In this document: piece by piece, positions 9,850 through 17,451 of the stretch
Layout: each line of letters opens with the position of its first letter
Position numbering within the stretch: position 1 is the first letter of the stretch
Assembly: GCA_045543655.1 (NCBI GenBank)
Contig: JAZPXN010000044.1
Location: forward strand, 1-49,996
Source of the DNA: RGIG995 sp045543655
GTDB taxonomy: Bacteria > Bacillota > Clostridia > Oscillospirales > UBA644
Direction: 5' to 3'
Length of the DNA: 49,996 bases
Notes under the pieces: generated by a model
Seen by the model: only the letters and a program-made list of their open reading frames with translations
What the model was told of the DNA's origin: nothing
Databases searched by the model: none
Program-made: the position numbers and the translations under genes

Positions 9850-10629
9850 TTACGTGTAGGTGTGCATGGATCCGCCCACGTTGGGAAGAACGTTGACGCA
9901 CAGGAAGGTGAAGACCAGCGCCCCGAAGGCGATGAGGGAGAAGACGGTGGCGTATTTTTTCATCTTCGGCACCCTGCGGGCGTGGAAATAACAGAGATAG
10001 AAGGCGGCAGTGATCAGCGACCAGACCTCCTTGATATCCCACGTCCAGTAATTGCCCCAGACCTGATCGGCCCACAGCGCCCCCAGCAGAAGGCCGAGGG
10101 TCATGAAGGGGAAGGCGATGCGGAGGATAAGGTAGGCGGCATCCTCGTATTGCTCCCGCTTCCGTTTCCGGAAAAGGCCGATGACGCAGAGCAAAAAGGC
10201 CACGGCGCACAGAGCGTAGGACAAAACGTAGCTGAACACGTGGGGGACGAAATAGGGGGAGCGCAACGCCGGCATCAGCGACCAGCGCATATTGCGATCC
10301 ATGAAAAGGGTACCCATCAGGGGGACGATGGCACCGAAGCAGAAATAGGGAGCGACCCATTTCTGTTCCGGCTTAAATTTCACGATCAGCACCATCAGCA
10401 CTACGAAGAGCAGGGAAATATCGCTTAAGACCTGATACATACTGGCGAAGGGGGGATAGCCGTTGAGATACCAGTTTTTGACGAAGATGCCCAGATTGCA
10501 AAGCCAACCCAGGGCGGAAAGAAGGTAGGCGATCTTCTCCTTTTGCCGGAGGAAGAAGGCGCCGGCGGCGGCGTAGCACAGAATCGAGGCCCCGCAGAGG
10601 GCGGTGGCGAAAATTTCAAGTCCGTTCAT
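9850..10629 (-). CDS. ccsA: Cytochrome c biogenesis protein CcsA (haem handling, System II)
   Basis: 259 aa polytopic membrane protein of the HHP family. The tryptophan-rich WWD signature is present as WGNYWTWDIKEVW (about residues 190-202). The conserved NGYPPFASMYQ segment and two candidate haem-ligand histidines (PHVFSYVLSYA and the C-terminal GGSMHTY) are also seen. CcsA and ResB together carry haem across the membrane and join it to CxxCH motifs of exported apocytochromes. The start codon overlaps the resB stop by 4 bp (ATGA), implying translational coupling, and a GGAGG ribosome site precedes it. The next gene downstream is the giant cytochrome, which would be a substrate. No ResA or CcdA thiol-reduction gene is in the window. 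Confidence 0.95.
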   Translation of the reverse strand: MNGLEIFATALCGASILCYAAAGAFFLRQKEKIAYLLSALGWLCNLGIFVKNWYLNGYPPFASMYQVLSDISLLFVVLMVLIVKFKPEQKWVAPYFCFGAIVPLMGTLFMDRNMRWSLMPALRSPYFVPHVFSYVLSYALCAVAFLLCVIGLFRKRKREQYEDAAYLILRIAFPFMTLGLLLGALWADQVWGNYWTWDIKEVWSLITAAFYLCYFHARRVPKMKKYATVFSLIAFGALVFTFLCVNVLPNVGGSMHTYT

Positions 10630-11465
10630 TTTTCACCCTCCTTCCGGGCTTTCAGGGGGAGGCAGGTGAGGAAGGTTCCGACGATGACGCACCAGATGCC
10701 AACGGCGAAGGGGAGATTGGCGGGGTCTTTTTTCACGTAAAGATTGACGTATTCCCCGTTCTGTTCGTCGTAGCCCATGAGATAAAATTTCCAGCCCCGG
10801 TAGGTATGGGGGTGGTTGACGCCGAGGGTTTCGGATCGCACCGTGCCGTCGTCCTGCCGGATCTGAAGCACCGCCTCGTAGGATCGATCCACCGCGGGGA
10901 GGCGCACCAGGGTATTGCCGTCGGGGAAAACGTAGGAGGGCAGGTATTCCCCGTTCTTTTTCAGGTCATCGACGGTGAGGGCGCCGTATTCCCCAAGATC
11001 GTAAACGCCCTTCCGGTTTTGCCAGACCGACTCAATCAAAACGGCGCCGGAGGCATCGTAAAGGCGGTAGTCGGGATCGTATTTTTCCACCTCGAAGGAG
11101 GCCACGGAGATCTCGAAGCCGAAGCGCAATTCCGACCCGTCGTCCTGCATGACCTCGCCGTAAAAGGTGTGGGGATTGACGGGGATGGCGAAGGAGGTGT
11201 CCTTCAGGCAGAGCCAGGAAACGAAGGCGCAGACGATGATGACCAGGATCCCAGCGTGGCAGAGGTAAAAGCCGATCTTCTTCCACGAAAAGCGGTACCG
11301 GATCAGGCACCAGACCATCACGCCCGTGAAGATCAGCACGGGAAGGATGAGGAAGGGGGATTTGTAAAAGCCCTCCCACAGACCGAAGGAAACCAGGATC
11401 GAGCCTACGGTCAAAATCACGCCGATGGCGGCCATGACCCACACCGATGCTTTCAGAGATTTCAT
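10626..11465 (-). CDS. resB: Cytochrome c biogenesis protein ResB (Ccs1), short form
   Basis: 279 aa, first gene of the cytochrome operon. Three membrane segments lie at the N-terminus (about 8-30, 37-55, 66-88) and one at the C-terminus (about 245-268), with an outer-face beta-rich domain between them. The family signature NHPHTYRGWKFYLMGYD followed by LYVKKDPANLP and the last helix is clear. A conserved histidine sits in helix 3 (FYLCHAGILV). Typical ResB proteins are longer, so this is a compact version. It works with CcsA in System II haem delivery and ligation. A GGAAAGGAGACGG ribosome site precedes the ATG. The transcript starts from the promoter at 11530-11558 and has a leader of about 60 nt. 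Confidence 0.88.
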   Translation of the reverse strand: MKSLKASVWVMAAIGVILTVGSILVSFGLWEGFYKSPFLILPVLIFTGVMVWCLIRYRFSWKKIGFYLCHAGILVIIVCAFVSWLCLKDTSFAIPVNPHTFYGEVMQDDGSELRFGFEISVASFEVEKYDPDYRLYDASGAVLIESVWQNRKGVYDLGEYGALTVDDLKKNGEYLPSYVFPDGNTLVRLPAVDRSYEAVLQIRQDDGTVRSETLGVNHPHTYRGWKFYLMGYDEQNGEYVNLYVKKDPANLPFAVGIWCVIVGTFLTCLPLKARKEGEK

Positions 11466-11529
11466 TGCGCCGTCTCCTTTCCGCCCCGGAACCCGGGGGC
11501 AGTCCTCGATTTTAGTATCCTACATTTTA

Positions 11530-11558
11530 ATGATAGCAGATTCAAAAGACCGTGTCAA
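11530..11558 (-). promoter_or_regulatory. Sigma-A-type promoter of the cytochrome operon
   Basis: Read on the minus strand, TTGACA (11558-11553) and TATCAT (11535-11530) are separated by exactly 17 bp. This is a near-consensus housekeeping promoter placed about 65 bp upstream of the resB start. Confidence 0.85.
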
Positions 11559-11569
11559 CCTACACGGTC
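11548..11569. promoter_or_regulatory. Perfect inverted repeat overlapping the -35 box (candidate operator)
   Basis: GACCGTGT (11548-11555) and ACACGGTC (11562-11569) form an 8-bp perfect dyad around a 6-bp centre. It covers the -35 hexamer of the cytochrome operon promoter. This geometry suits a dimeric repressor. No regulator gene lies next to it, so the protein is unknown. It could also fold as a hairpin, but no T-tract follows the stem on either strand, which argues against a terminator. Confidence 0.6.
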
Positions 11570-11619
11570 AAAAAAATCGGAGGGTGCGTGACATTTCTGT
11601 GAACTTTTGCGAAGAATCG

Positions 11620-12032
11620 CCCCTTTGAGGGGGGGGGAAATCTCTCGCCGTCAGGCGAACATCACCGATTTCGGCGGGGAGGGAAGTAACATTTGCGCAG
11701 GGACAATCCCTTCCGTCGCCTACGGCGCGACCTCCCCTTGCTAAGGTGGGGCAAGCATTACGGGCGGCCTTCTCTTTTATATTTCTATCCGAGAGCGACT
11801 CTGCGAGAAAATAACAACGAATCGGTGATGCGCTATGTCCGGGCCTCCCCTTAGTAAGGGGAGGTGTCACCGCAGGTGACGGAAGGGATTGCCCGGGAGT
11901 GAGATTCTTTCCATTCCACGGAATCGAAAGCATCTTCTCAAAGAGCGATGCGCCCCCAAATCGACCTCCCCTGTGTAAGGGGAGGGGGACCGCTTGCGGT
12001 GGAAGGGTTGTTCCCTCTTCCGTTACGGTATC
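11620..12032. repeat. Structured repeat island between cytochrome operon and GH127 gene
   Basis: No gene is seen. One copy of the mini-hairpin string (about 11640-11675) is followed by the constant/variable double-hairpin module in both orientations (about 11705-11757, 11845-11895 and 11960-12010), each with CTCCCCTT...AAGGGGAG-like arms and a changing neighbour hairpin such as GTCACC-gca-GGTGAC. Short open frames here come from the repeats. Confidence 0.75.
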
Positions 12033-12044
12033 AAATTCACACAA

Positions 12045-12079
12045 AAAACGAGGCTTGCCCGATGAGCAAGCCTCGTTTT
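12045..12079 (-). terminator. Bidirectional rho-independent terminator after GH127 gene
   Basis: AAAACGAGGCTTGC (12045-12058) pairs perfectly with GCAAGCCTCGTTTT (12066-12079) around a 7-nt loop. T-runs occur on both strands. It lies about 50 bp beyond the stop of the beta-L-arabinofuranosidase gene. Confidence 0.88.
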
Positions 12080-12129
12080 TATATAATCGGAATTCGTTTT
12101 TTCGTGGGGAAGCGCCCTTGTGCCTGCGG

Positions 12130-13962
12130 TTACTTCACCTGAAGCCACAAAAGCATTTCGTTTTCGCCCCGGTTGGCCATGGCGTAGTAGGGGATGAGGG
12201 TCACGTCCACGGGAATGCGGTCGTCGGTCAGCTCCCGGTAGAGGACGGTCCCGTCGTCAAAGCGCCGGCGGGTGCCCTTGCCCGTCAGCGTGGGAACGCC
12301 CAGCTCGGGGTGCAGACCCCGCTTCCAGCGGTTGCGGCGGTTCAGACAGAGATCCCGCAGGTTTTTGCCGTTGTCCCGTTCTTCCGCACAGTAAAGAACG
12401 GGGCCCCGTTGCACCGCCACCCGGCCGCAATTGAAGACCGCGTCGGGACGGGATTCCATAAACTGCACCGGCATAGGCAGATCCAGCACCGTGGGAACGC
12501 CGTTTTTCGCTTCCAGATAGGTATACCCCTTTTCGGTTTGATAACCGTGCTTTTTGCACCAGCCGGGGATGCGCAGGGCCAGCGTCTTATCGGCGCCGAC
12601 GACGGTGACGGTGATCTTGCCGCTTTCGGGATATTTGGTATCGATCTTCACCGTCACTCCGTCGCCCAGATCAACCTCAGCCTGCATATACTGATGGACG
12701 TAGACCGTATCCCCCGCAATCGAGCAGAGATAATTGCCCAGAGAGGGGATCATGCGCACGATATTGGGCGGGCAGCAGGAGCAGCTGAAGACCTCGGAGC
12801 GAAGCATCTTCGGCCAGCGGATGGCGGAAGCTCCGTTGTCCCGGGTGTGGAGATAAGGCATGATTTCCTGGGGATTTTCGTAATAAAAGGCCTTGCCGTC
12901 CAGAGAGGTGGAGGTCAAAACGCTGTTGTAAAGAGCCCGTTCGATCACGTCGGAATACCGGGAATCGGCATCCATGGCAAGCATTTTCTGGCAGAAATAG
13001 ATCAGACCGATGGAGGCGCAGGTCTCGCTGTAGGCCAGCATATTGCACAGATCGTAGGCCACGGTAAAGGCTTCCCCCTTCGCGGAAGAGCCGATCGAGC
13101 CGGAAATGAACATTTTCTTTTCGGTGATATCCTTGAACAGGGTCTCGCAGGCGGCCTTCAGGGTCTCGTCCCCGGTTTTGGCGGCGGCGTCAGCCATGGC
13201 GGTATAGAGATAGACCGCCCGCACCGCGTGCCCTACGGCTTCGGTCTGCTGCCGGACGGGCTGATGATTCTGAGCGTAGCCCCCAAGGTCGGCGTGCTTG
13301 TGGTCTTCCGCCAGCGCCCGGGGATGCACGCCCCGCAGATTCAGAAAATGCAGGGAAAGATCCCGGTATTTTTCATCGCCGGTGGCGTCGTACATCCGCA
13401 ACAGCGCCAGCTCGATCTCCTCGTGACCGGGGACCTCGAAGCCCGTGTCCTTGTCCTCCACGAAGCGCTTGACGATATAATCCGTATACCGCCCCAAAGC
13501 GTCGATAAACCGACGGTCGCCGGTGGCCTCAAAATGGGCCACCGCCGCTTCCATCCAATGGCCGGCGCAGTACAACTCGTGGTCGTTCATGTGCTGAAAC
13601 CGGTTTTCCTGCTCCTGGGTCTGGAAGTGGCTGTTGAAATAGCCCTCGGGGGTCTGATTTTTCAGGAAGGTATCAATGGTTTTGTTGATCTTTTTTTCCA
13701 GCGCGGCGTTGGGGTGGAGGCGGTTGGTGTAGACGGCGCCCTCCAACCATTTGGCGACGTCGGAATCCCAATACACGTGGGGCTGAAAGGGCTTGCCCTC
13801 CGTCCAGTCGCAGTTCAAGGCCGCAAAACGGCCGGTATCGGTGAAACGGTCGTAGACCGCCCGGACGGTGGTCTTCCGGGAAAGATCCTGCCGCTTTTTC
13901 CAGAATCCGCCGGTGATGCGAACCTTGGAAAAATCAACGTGGTTCAGTTTTTTCTCACACAT
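12130..13962 (-). CDS. GH127 beta-L-arabinofuranosidase
   Basis: 610 aa, normal family length, no signal peptide, so probably cytoplasmic. It begins with the usual VRITGGFWKKRQ motif and has an (alpha/alpha)6-barrel body. The hallmark SCSCCPPN carries the cysteine nucleophile and its zinc-site neighbours. The upstream YSETCASIG segment carries the glutamate and cysteine that complete the zinc/catalytic site. A C-terminal beta domain includes GRVAVQRGPVLYCAE. GH127 enzymes release L-arabinofuranose from plant hydroxyproline-rich glycoproteins and arabinans. The gene is divergent from an AraC-type regulator that probably controls it through the TCACA repeats between them. It stands alone, with its own terminator. 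ATG is preceded by GGATAGGAGAA. Substrate detail is inferred from the family. Confidence 0.93.
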   Translation of the reverse strand: MCEKKLNHVDFSKVRITGGFWKKRQDLSRKTTVRAVYDRFTDTGRFAALNCDWTEGKPFQPHVYWDSDVAKWLEGAVYTNRLHPNAALEKKINKTIDTFLKNQTPEGYFNSHFQTQEQENRFQHMNDHELYCAGHWMEAAVAHFEATGDRRFIDALGRYTDYIVKRFVEDKDTGFEVPGHEEIELALLRMYDATGDEKYRDLSLHFLNLRGVHPRALAEDHKHADLGGYAQNHQPVRQQTEAVGHAVRAVYLYTAMADAAAKTGDETLKAACETLFKDITEKKMFISGSIGSSAKGEAFTVAYDLCNMLAYSETCASIGLIYFCQKMLAMDADSRYSDVIERALYNSVLTSTSLDGKAFYYENPQEIMPYLHTRDNGASAIRWPKMLRSEVFSCSCCPPNIVRMIPSLGNYLCSIAGDTVYVHQYMQAEVDLGDGVTVKIDTKYPESGKITVTVVGADKTLALRIPGWCKKHGYQTEKGYTYLEAKNGVPTVLDLPMPVQFMESRPDAVFNCGRVAVQRGPVLYCAEERDNGKNLRDLCLNRRNRWKRGLHPELGVPTLTGKGTRRRFDDGTVLYRELTDDRIPVDVTLIPYYAMANRGENEMLLWLQVK

Positions 13963-13992
13963 GATACGTTCTCCTATCCTCGTTTTTCTTTT

Positions 13993-13998
13993 ATTATA
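13993..13998 (-). promoter_or_regulatory. -10 box of the GH127 promoter
   Basis: On the minus strand this is a perfect TATAAT, 31 bp upstream of the ATG. No good -35 hexamer lies at 16-18 bp (TTAAAA is the closest), as expected of an activator-dependent promoter. Confidence 0.6.
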
Positions 13999-14061
13999 TC
14001 ACAAATAGAAGCGACTTTTAAGCGAAAAAATCACATAATATATTGCAAATATCACAATAAT
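13999..14061. promoter_or_regulatory. Three TCACA direct repeats, candidate AraC operator
   Basis: TCACAAATAG (13999), TCACATAATA (14031) and TCACAATAAT (14052) lie in the same orientation in the divergent promoter region. The last two are 21 bp apart (two helical turns) and the first pair 32 bp apart (three turns). AraC-family proteins commonly bind such phased direct half-sites. The distal copy abuts the -10 box of the GH127 gene and the proximal one lies between the -35 and -10 of the regulator gene, suggesting activation plus autoregulation (inference). Confidence 0.5.
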
Positions 14062-14071
14062 GTGGTATAAT
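14043..14071 (+). promoter_or_regulatory. Promoter of the AraC-type regulator
   Basis: TTGCAA (14043-14048), a 17-bp spacer and perfect TATAAT (14066-14071), about 29 bp upstream of the GTG start. Confidence 0.8.
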
Positions 14072-14099
14072 AAAGAAAACGGAAAGGGAGGGGATCGCC

Positions 14100-14855
14100 G
14101 TGACCGGAATCGACCTAAACCGGGAGATTCGCTATCTTCACGCGTCTCTGCGCTATTTTGCGCCTTTGGAATCCCACGTGAGCCGGGTCTGCGGATACGA
14201 CGTTCTGCTGCTCGTCTTCGAGGGAGTTTTGCATTTCACCGAGGACGGAACGCCCTACGATATCGGCGCGGGGGAATATTTTATTCAGAAAAAGGGGACC
14301 CGGCAGAGCGCCTTGCACCCCTCCGAAAGTCCCAAATACCTCTTCGTTCATTTTGACGGCACGTGGGGCAACGGGGGAGAACTTCTGCCCCGGCGGGGGT
14401 ATTTTTCCCCCTCGGAGCTGATGCCTCTGATGGAGCGCCTTGACCGGGCCCACGCGCAGAGGCGGAGTCTGACCGAAAAAACCGCCCTGTTCCTGCGGAT
14501 TTTGTCCAAACTATATCAGCGGGAGGAGCCGGAAAGACCCGGGGGCGAGATTGCCGCCTATCTGCGCAAGCACGCCTGCGAGGCCTGCACCCTGGAGGAA
14601 TTGTCCCTCCGCTTTCGGTACAGCAAGAATCAGATCATCAACCGGATGAAGCAGGATTACGGCATGACCCCGTTGGAATACCGGAATCTGCACCGCATGA
14701 AGCGGGCGGAATGGCTTTTACGGGTCACCGCCACCCCCCTGTCCCGGATCGCGGAGGAATGCGGATACGGGGAATATTCCCAGTTTTACAAGGAGTTTTC
14801 CCGCACCTATCACCTCTCCCCCAAGCAATGGCGGGAAGAAAACCGGGAGGTGTGA
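14100..14855 (+). CDS. AraC-family transcriptional regulator
   Basis: 251 aa, beginning with GTG behind GGGAGGGGATC. The N-terminal half is a cupin-like sensing domain (about 25-115; the GAGEYFIQKKGT segment is typical). The C-terminal ~100 residues hold the two helix-turn-helix motifs of the AraC/XylS DNA-binding domain: LEELSLRFRYSKNQIINRMK and SRIAEECGYGEYSQFYKEFSRTYHLSPKQWR. Being divergent from the GH127 gene, it probably senses arabinose or an arabino-oligosaccharide and activates that gene. The ligand is inferred from context only. Confidence 0.92.
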   Translation: MTGIDLNREIRYLHASLRYFAPLESHVSRVCGYDVLLLVFEGVLHFTEDGTPYDIGAGEYFIQKKGTRQSALHPSESPKYLFVHFDGTWGNGGELLPRRGYFSPSELMPLMERLDRAHAQRRSLTEKTALFLRILSKLYQREEPERPGGEIAAYLRKHACEACTLEELSLRFRYSKNQIINRMKQDYGMTPLEYRNLHRMKRAEWLLRVTATPLSRIAEECGYGEYSQFYKEFSRTYHLSPKQWREENREV

Positions 14856-15688
14856 CGGCGGAGGGGGGGGGGGGACGATGTACTTTCTTGTCGGAGAACA
14901 AGAAAGCACCAAAGAAAAAGCGGAGGCCGGCACAATCCTTGTGCCGAGGGCTTATAGGGATCGTCTCTCGCCAAAAGGCGAACATCACTTTTCGCAGAAA
15001 AACTTCACTGCACCGCAACTTTACTTGCCAAAGGCAAACATCACCGACATTCGGGGGAACGGTGTTCTTCCTTATTCGGAAGCAAGAAAGAACCAAAGGA
15101 AAGCGAAGGCGGACGAATTTCATTCGTCGGGGAGGGGCAGAGGGAACCCTCTCGCCGCAAAACACACTTCCCCGGCAACAACAGCGCGGGAGACTGCATA
15201 TGAACCGGACACCCCGTCCCCTACCATGGGGGAAGGTGCAATGGGGTGCATCGCTCTTCGGTTTTGTGCCGTGCTATCCGAAAACTTGAAAAGTATCTTT
15301 TGCGGGGGCAATCCCTTCCGTCACGGCGGCCGTACACGCCGTGCCCCCTCCCCTTACTAAGGGGAGGCTCGACCATAGTGCGTCACCTCTTTGTGATTCT
15401 TTTCTCGCAGAGCTTATCTCGGATAGCAATATAAAAAGAGAAATAGCGCGTAAGCCTGCCTCCCCTTAGTAAGGGGAGGGGGACCACGAAGTGGTGGAAG
15501 GGATTGACCGGGAGTGAGATTTTTTTGCACTGAATGAAAGAGAACTCTTTTTCTTACCCCGCCCACCGGCGCAAGCGACGGTCCCCCCTCCCCCACCATG
15601 GGGGAGGATGCAATATACGCATCGACTTTTTGAACGCATTTATTCTATGCGGGGTGCAAAAGTTTTTCACCTAAAAACTCTTTAACCG

Positions 15689-15732
15689 CACTTTACGAAG
15701 GTGCCGGCTCGGTTAAGGCCGGTACCTTCCTA
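15689..15732. terminator. Strong hairpin, possible terminator
   Basis: GAAGGTGCCGGC pairs with GCCGGTACCTTC around a 9-nt loop, with one mismatch in 12 bp. T-richness is weak on both sides, so terminator function is uncertain. It lies between convergent genes. Confidence 0.4.
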
Positions 15733-15800
15733 TTGCACCCAGGCCTTCCATCAATCCCCCGGCACAAGCATTGTGCCGGACTGTGCTTTTTCTTTCTTTT

Positions 15801-15870
15801 AAGTGAGACCCGAAAAAGCCAAGTCGAAGACGCCGACCTTTTTCGATGGTCGACACTTATGCCGTAGCTG
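15801..15870 (+). mobile_element. ~70-bp structured element, copy A (inside a palindrome module)
   Basis: It begins AAGTGAGACCCG and ends GCCGTAGCTG. Nested pairings are AAGTG/CACTT, ACC/GGT and CGAAAAAG/CTTTTTCG. It separates the large palindrome (15871-15908) from the rest of its module, which here reads on the minus strand. No flanking target duplication is seen. Confidence 0.6.
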
Positions 15871-16007
15871 GTACTTTCTTTCTTGTTCCCGAACAAGAAA
15901 GAAAGTACGCCCCCGCCCCGCCCCCCTCCCCCTCATCTCATTTTTTCACCCAATAAAAGGAGCCGGCTCGGTGAGCCTTCTCTTTTGCGCTGTCAGGGGA
16001 GGTTTTT

Positions 16008-17381
16008 TTAGTTGATACACTTGCGGCAGGTGCCTTCGGGCAGACGGATGGTCCAGGTCTGGAGACGGGCCCGGCGGGAGAGGTGGTTGTCCATCAGATC
16101 CTTGACGTCAACCCACTTCTGCTTCAGATCCTGATCCCGTAGTTTGGGGAACTGATCCAGATCGATCTGCCATACGTCGGGAGCGACGGTGACGGTCTCT
16201 TCGCCGCAGAGAACGGCCAGAGCGGCGCGAAGCCAGTCGGCGGTGCCCAGGATGGAGGATCCCACGATGACCGACCGAGGCAGCCAGCCCTCCGCAGGGA
16301 TGCGCTTGGCGGATTCGATCATCTCGGCCTTGGTGACGGTGACGGGAGAGGTGATGGCGAAGGGCTCTTCCAAAAATCCGTAAACCTTACCGCATTCGTA
16401 TTCTTCCGCGCCGCCAAGGAAGGCACAGCAGGCGTGGAAAAGGTCGGAAATACAATAAGAATGGGGCAGAGTGACGGGGAAGAATTCCTCGTCCATCTGG
16501 GCCTTCAGGGCGGGGAGATCCTGCAGGCGGATCTTCCGGGTGCCCATGCAATACTGCTCGGCCAGCTTTTCATAGGTGATAATGCGGAAGCGGGGATCGG
16601 CCTTCACCATACCCACGAGGAAATCAAAGTTTTTGTAATAGCCCTCGGTCATTTCCACGGGGTTGCGCTTGGATTCTCTCCACTGATCGGCGGGAGCGTT
16701 TTCCCCGTAGCAGTTGACCATATCCCACCATTCGTTATACATGGACATGGAGGGGTGGTGATAGCAGATGTGAAGATCCTTGGTGGCGGCGATTTCGTCG
16801 AATCTCGCCCGGATCTCCTCCTCGGTGCGCAGGCGCAGGGGCCACATCTTCTCATCCCGCACCATCAGAAAGCCTTCCAGATTCAGATCGTAATCGGTGC
16901 AGAGAATATTGCAGAAATAGGTGGGACGGCGGCGGACGGGATCGTAGACGAAGTCCCCGGCATAGACGGGAATGCCCTTATCGGCGGAGAGGTAGTGCCC
17001 CACGTAGGAGACCGAGTTGCCGGGCGGGCAGAAGCAATGAAGCTTTTCGATTCCGAAGATCCGCTTCAGAATGGCAAAGGTTTCATCCTCCCGTGCTTCC
17101 AGAATCCGGTAGGCCTCGTCGAAGTCCTCCAGGTCGGTGCATTCGTTGACGGTGGGGTGCAGGGAATGCCCCAGGGTGTGGCTGTCGATTTCGTGATATT
17201 TCAGCGCCTCGATAATATCCTGCCGGCCGTGCTTTTCCAGCAGTTCGGCCAGACGGCCCACCACCTGGAAGCAGCCCCGGACGTTATGCTTGCGCAGAAT
17301 CTCCGCCGTGCGCAGAATGCCGTCAAAGCCCGCAATATTCGCAAGATCTTCCGTATCAAAGCTGAAAATAATATCGGTCAT
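16008..17381 (-). CDS. Polysaccharide-deacetylase-like protein, paralogue 2
   Basis: 457 aa. The N-terminal ~280 residues match the NodB/CE4 fold: FSFDTED carries the first aspartates, SHTLGHS has the H-x(3)-H zinc pair, CPPGNS is the third motif (the usual arginine is absent) and CYHHPSM carries the last histidine. No signal peptide, so a cytoplasmic sugar or other amidohydrolase is possible. A C-terminal domain (about 350-420; EMIESAKRIPAEGWLPRS...ADWLRAALAVL) is almost identical to that of the upstream paralogue, although the N-terminal parts diverge. It faintly resembles pseudomurein-binding repeats. Third gene of an operon with the paralogue and a sugar isomerase, 65 bp after the paralogue. 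Substrate unknown. Confidence 0.7.
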   Translation of the reverse strand: MTDIIFSFDTEDLANIAGFDGILRTAEILRKHNVRGCFQVVGRLAELLEKHGRQDIIEALKYHEIDSHTLGHSLHPTVNECTDLEDFDEAYRILEAREDETFAILKRIFGIEKLHCFCPPGNSVSYVGHYLSADKGIPVYAGDFVYDPVRRRPTYFCNILCTDYDLNLEGFLMVRDEKMWPLRLRTEEEIRARFDEIAATKDLHICYHHPSMSMYNEWWDMVNCYGENAPADQWRESKRNPVEMTEGYYKNFDFLVGMVKADPRFRIITYEKLAEQYCMGTRKIRLQDLPALKAQMDEEFFPVTLPHSYCISDLFHACCAFLGGAEEYECGKVYGFLEEPFAITSPVTVTKAEMIESAKRIPAEGWLPRSVIVGSSILGTADWLRAALAVLCGEETVTVAPDVWQIDLDQFPKLRDQDLKQKWVDVKDLMDNHLSRRARLQTWTIRLPEGTCRKCIN

Positions 17382-17419
17382 AAGAGATATCCTCCTCTAT
17401 TATAGTTGATTTAAAACGG

Positions 17420-17451
17420 CGTAACCGCCCCCGTCCGAAGGGGTGATTACG
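17420..17451 (-). terminator. Intercistronic hairpin between the deacetylase paralogues
   Basis: On the minus strand CGTAATCACCCC and GGGGCGGTTACG pair with one G-U and one mismatch. The TAA stop of the upstream paralogue (17447-17449) lies inside the stem, and a short CCGTTTT follows. It may be a partial terminator or a processing site that lowers expression of the last gene. A TATAAT on the minus strand at 17399-17404, without a clear -35, could restart transcription. Confidence 0.4.

Larger units (their letters stand above)
14870..15962. repeat. Long structured repeat island between convergent genes
   Basis: This 1.15-kb gap between the regulator and the deacetylase gene has no credible gene. 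It holds two-palindrome modules at about 14878-14945 and 15060-15128, and a reversed one at about 15750-15905. Mini-hairpin strings are at about 14965-15055 and 15150-15180. At least four constant/variable double-hairpin modules lie between 15190 and 15610. The reversed palindrome module is interrupted by the ~70-bp element at 15801-15870. Confidence 0.75.

Noticed and set aside
14965..15055. Mini-hairpin strings as a CRISPR array
   Set aside because: Units are only ~15-20 bp, linkers of 7 nt are constant while stems vary, and no cas genes are near.
14878..15434. Short open frames inside repeat islands (also at 23523, 29833, 40514, 45207, 49293 and elsewhere)
   Set aside because: Their peptides are translations of the hairpin repeats and recur wherever the repeats do; no ribosome sites.
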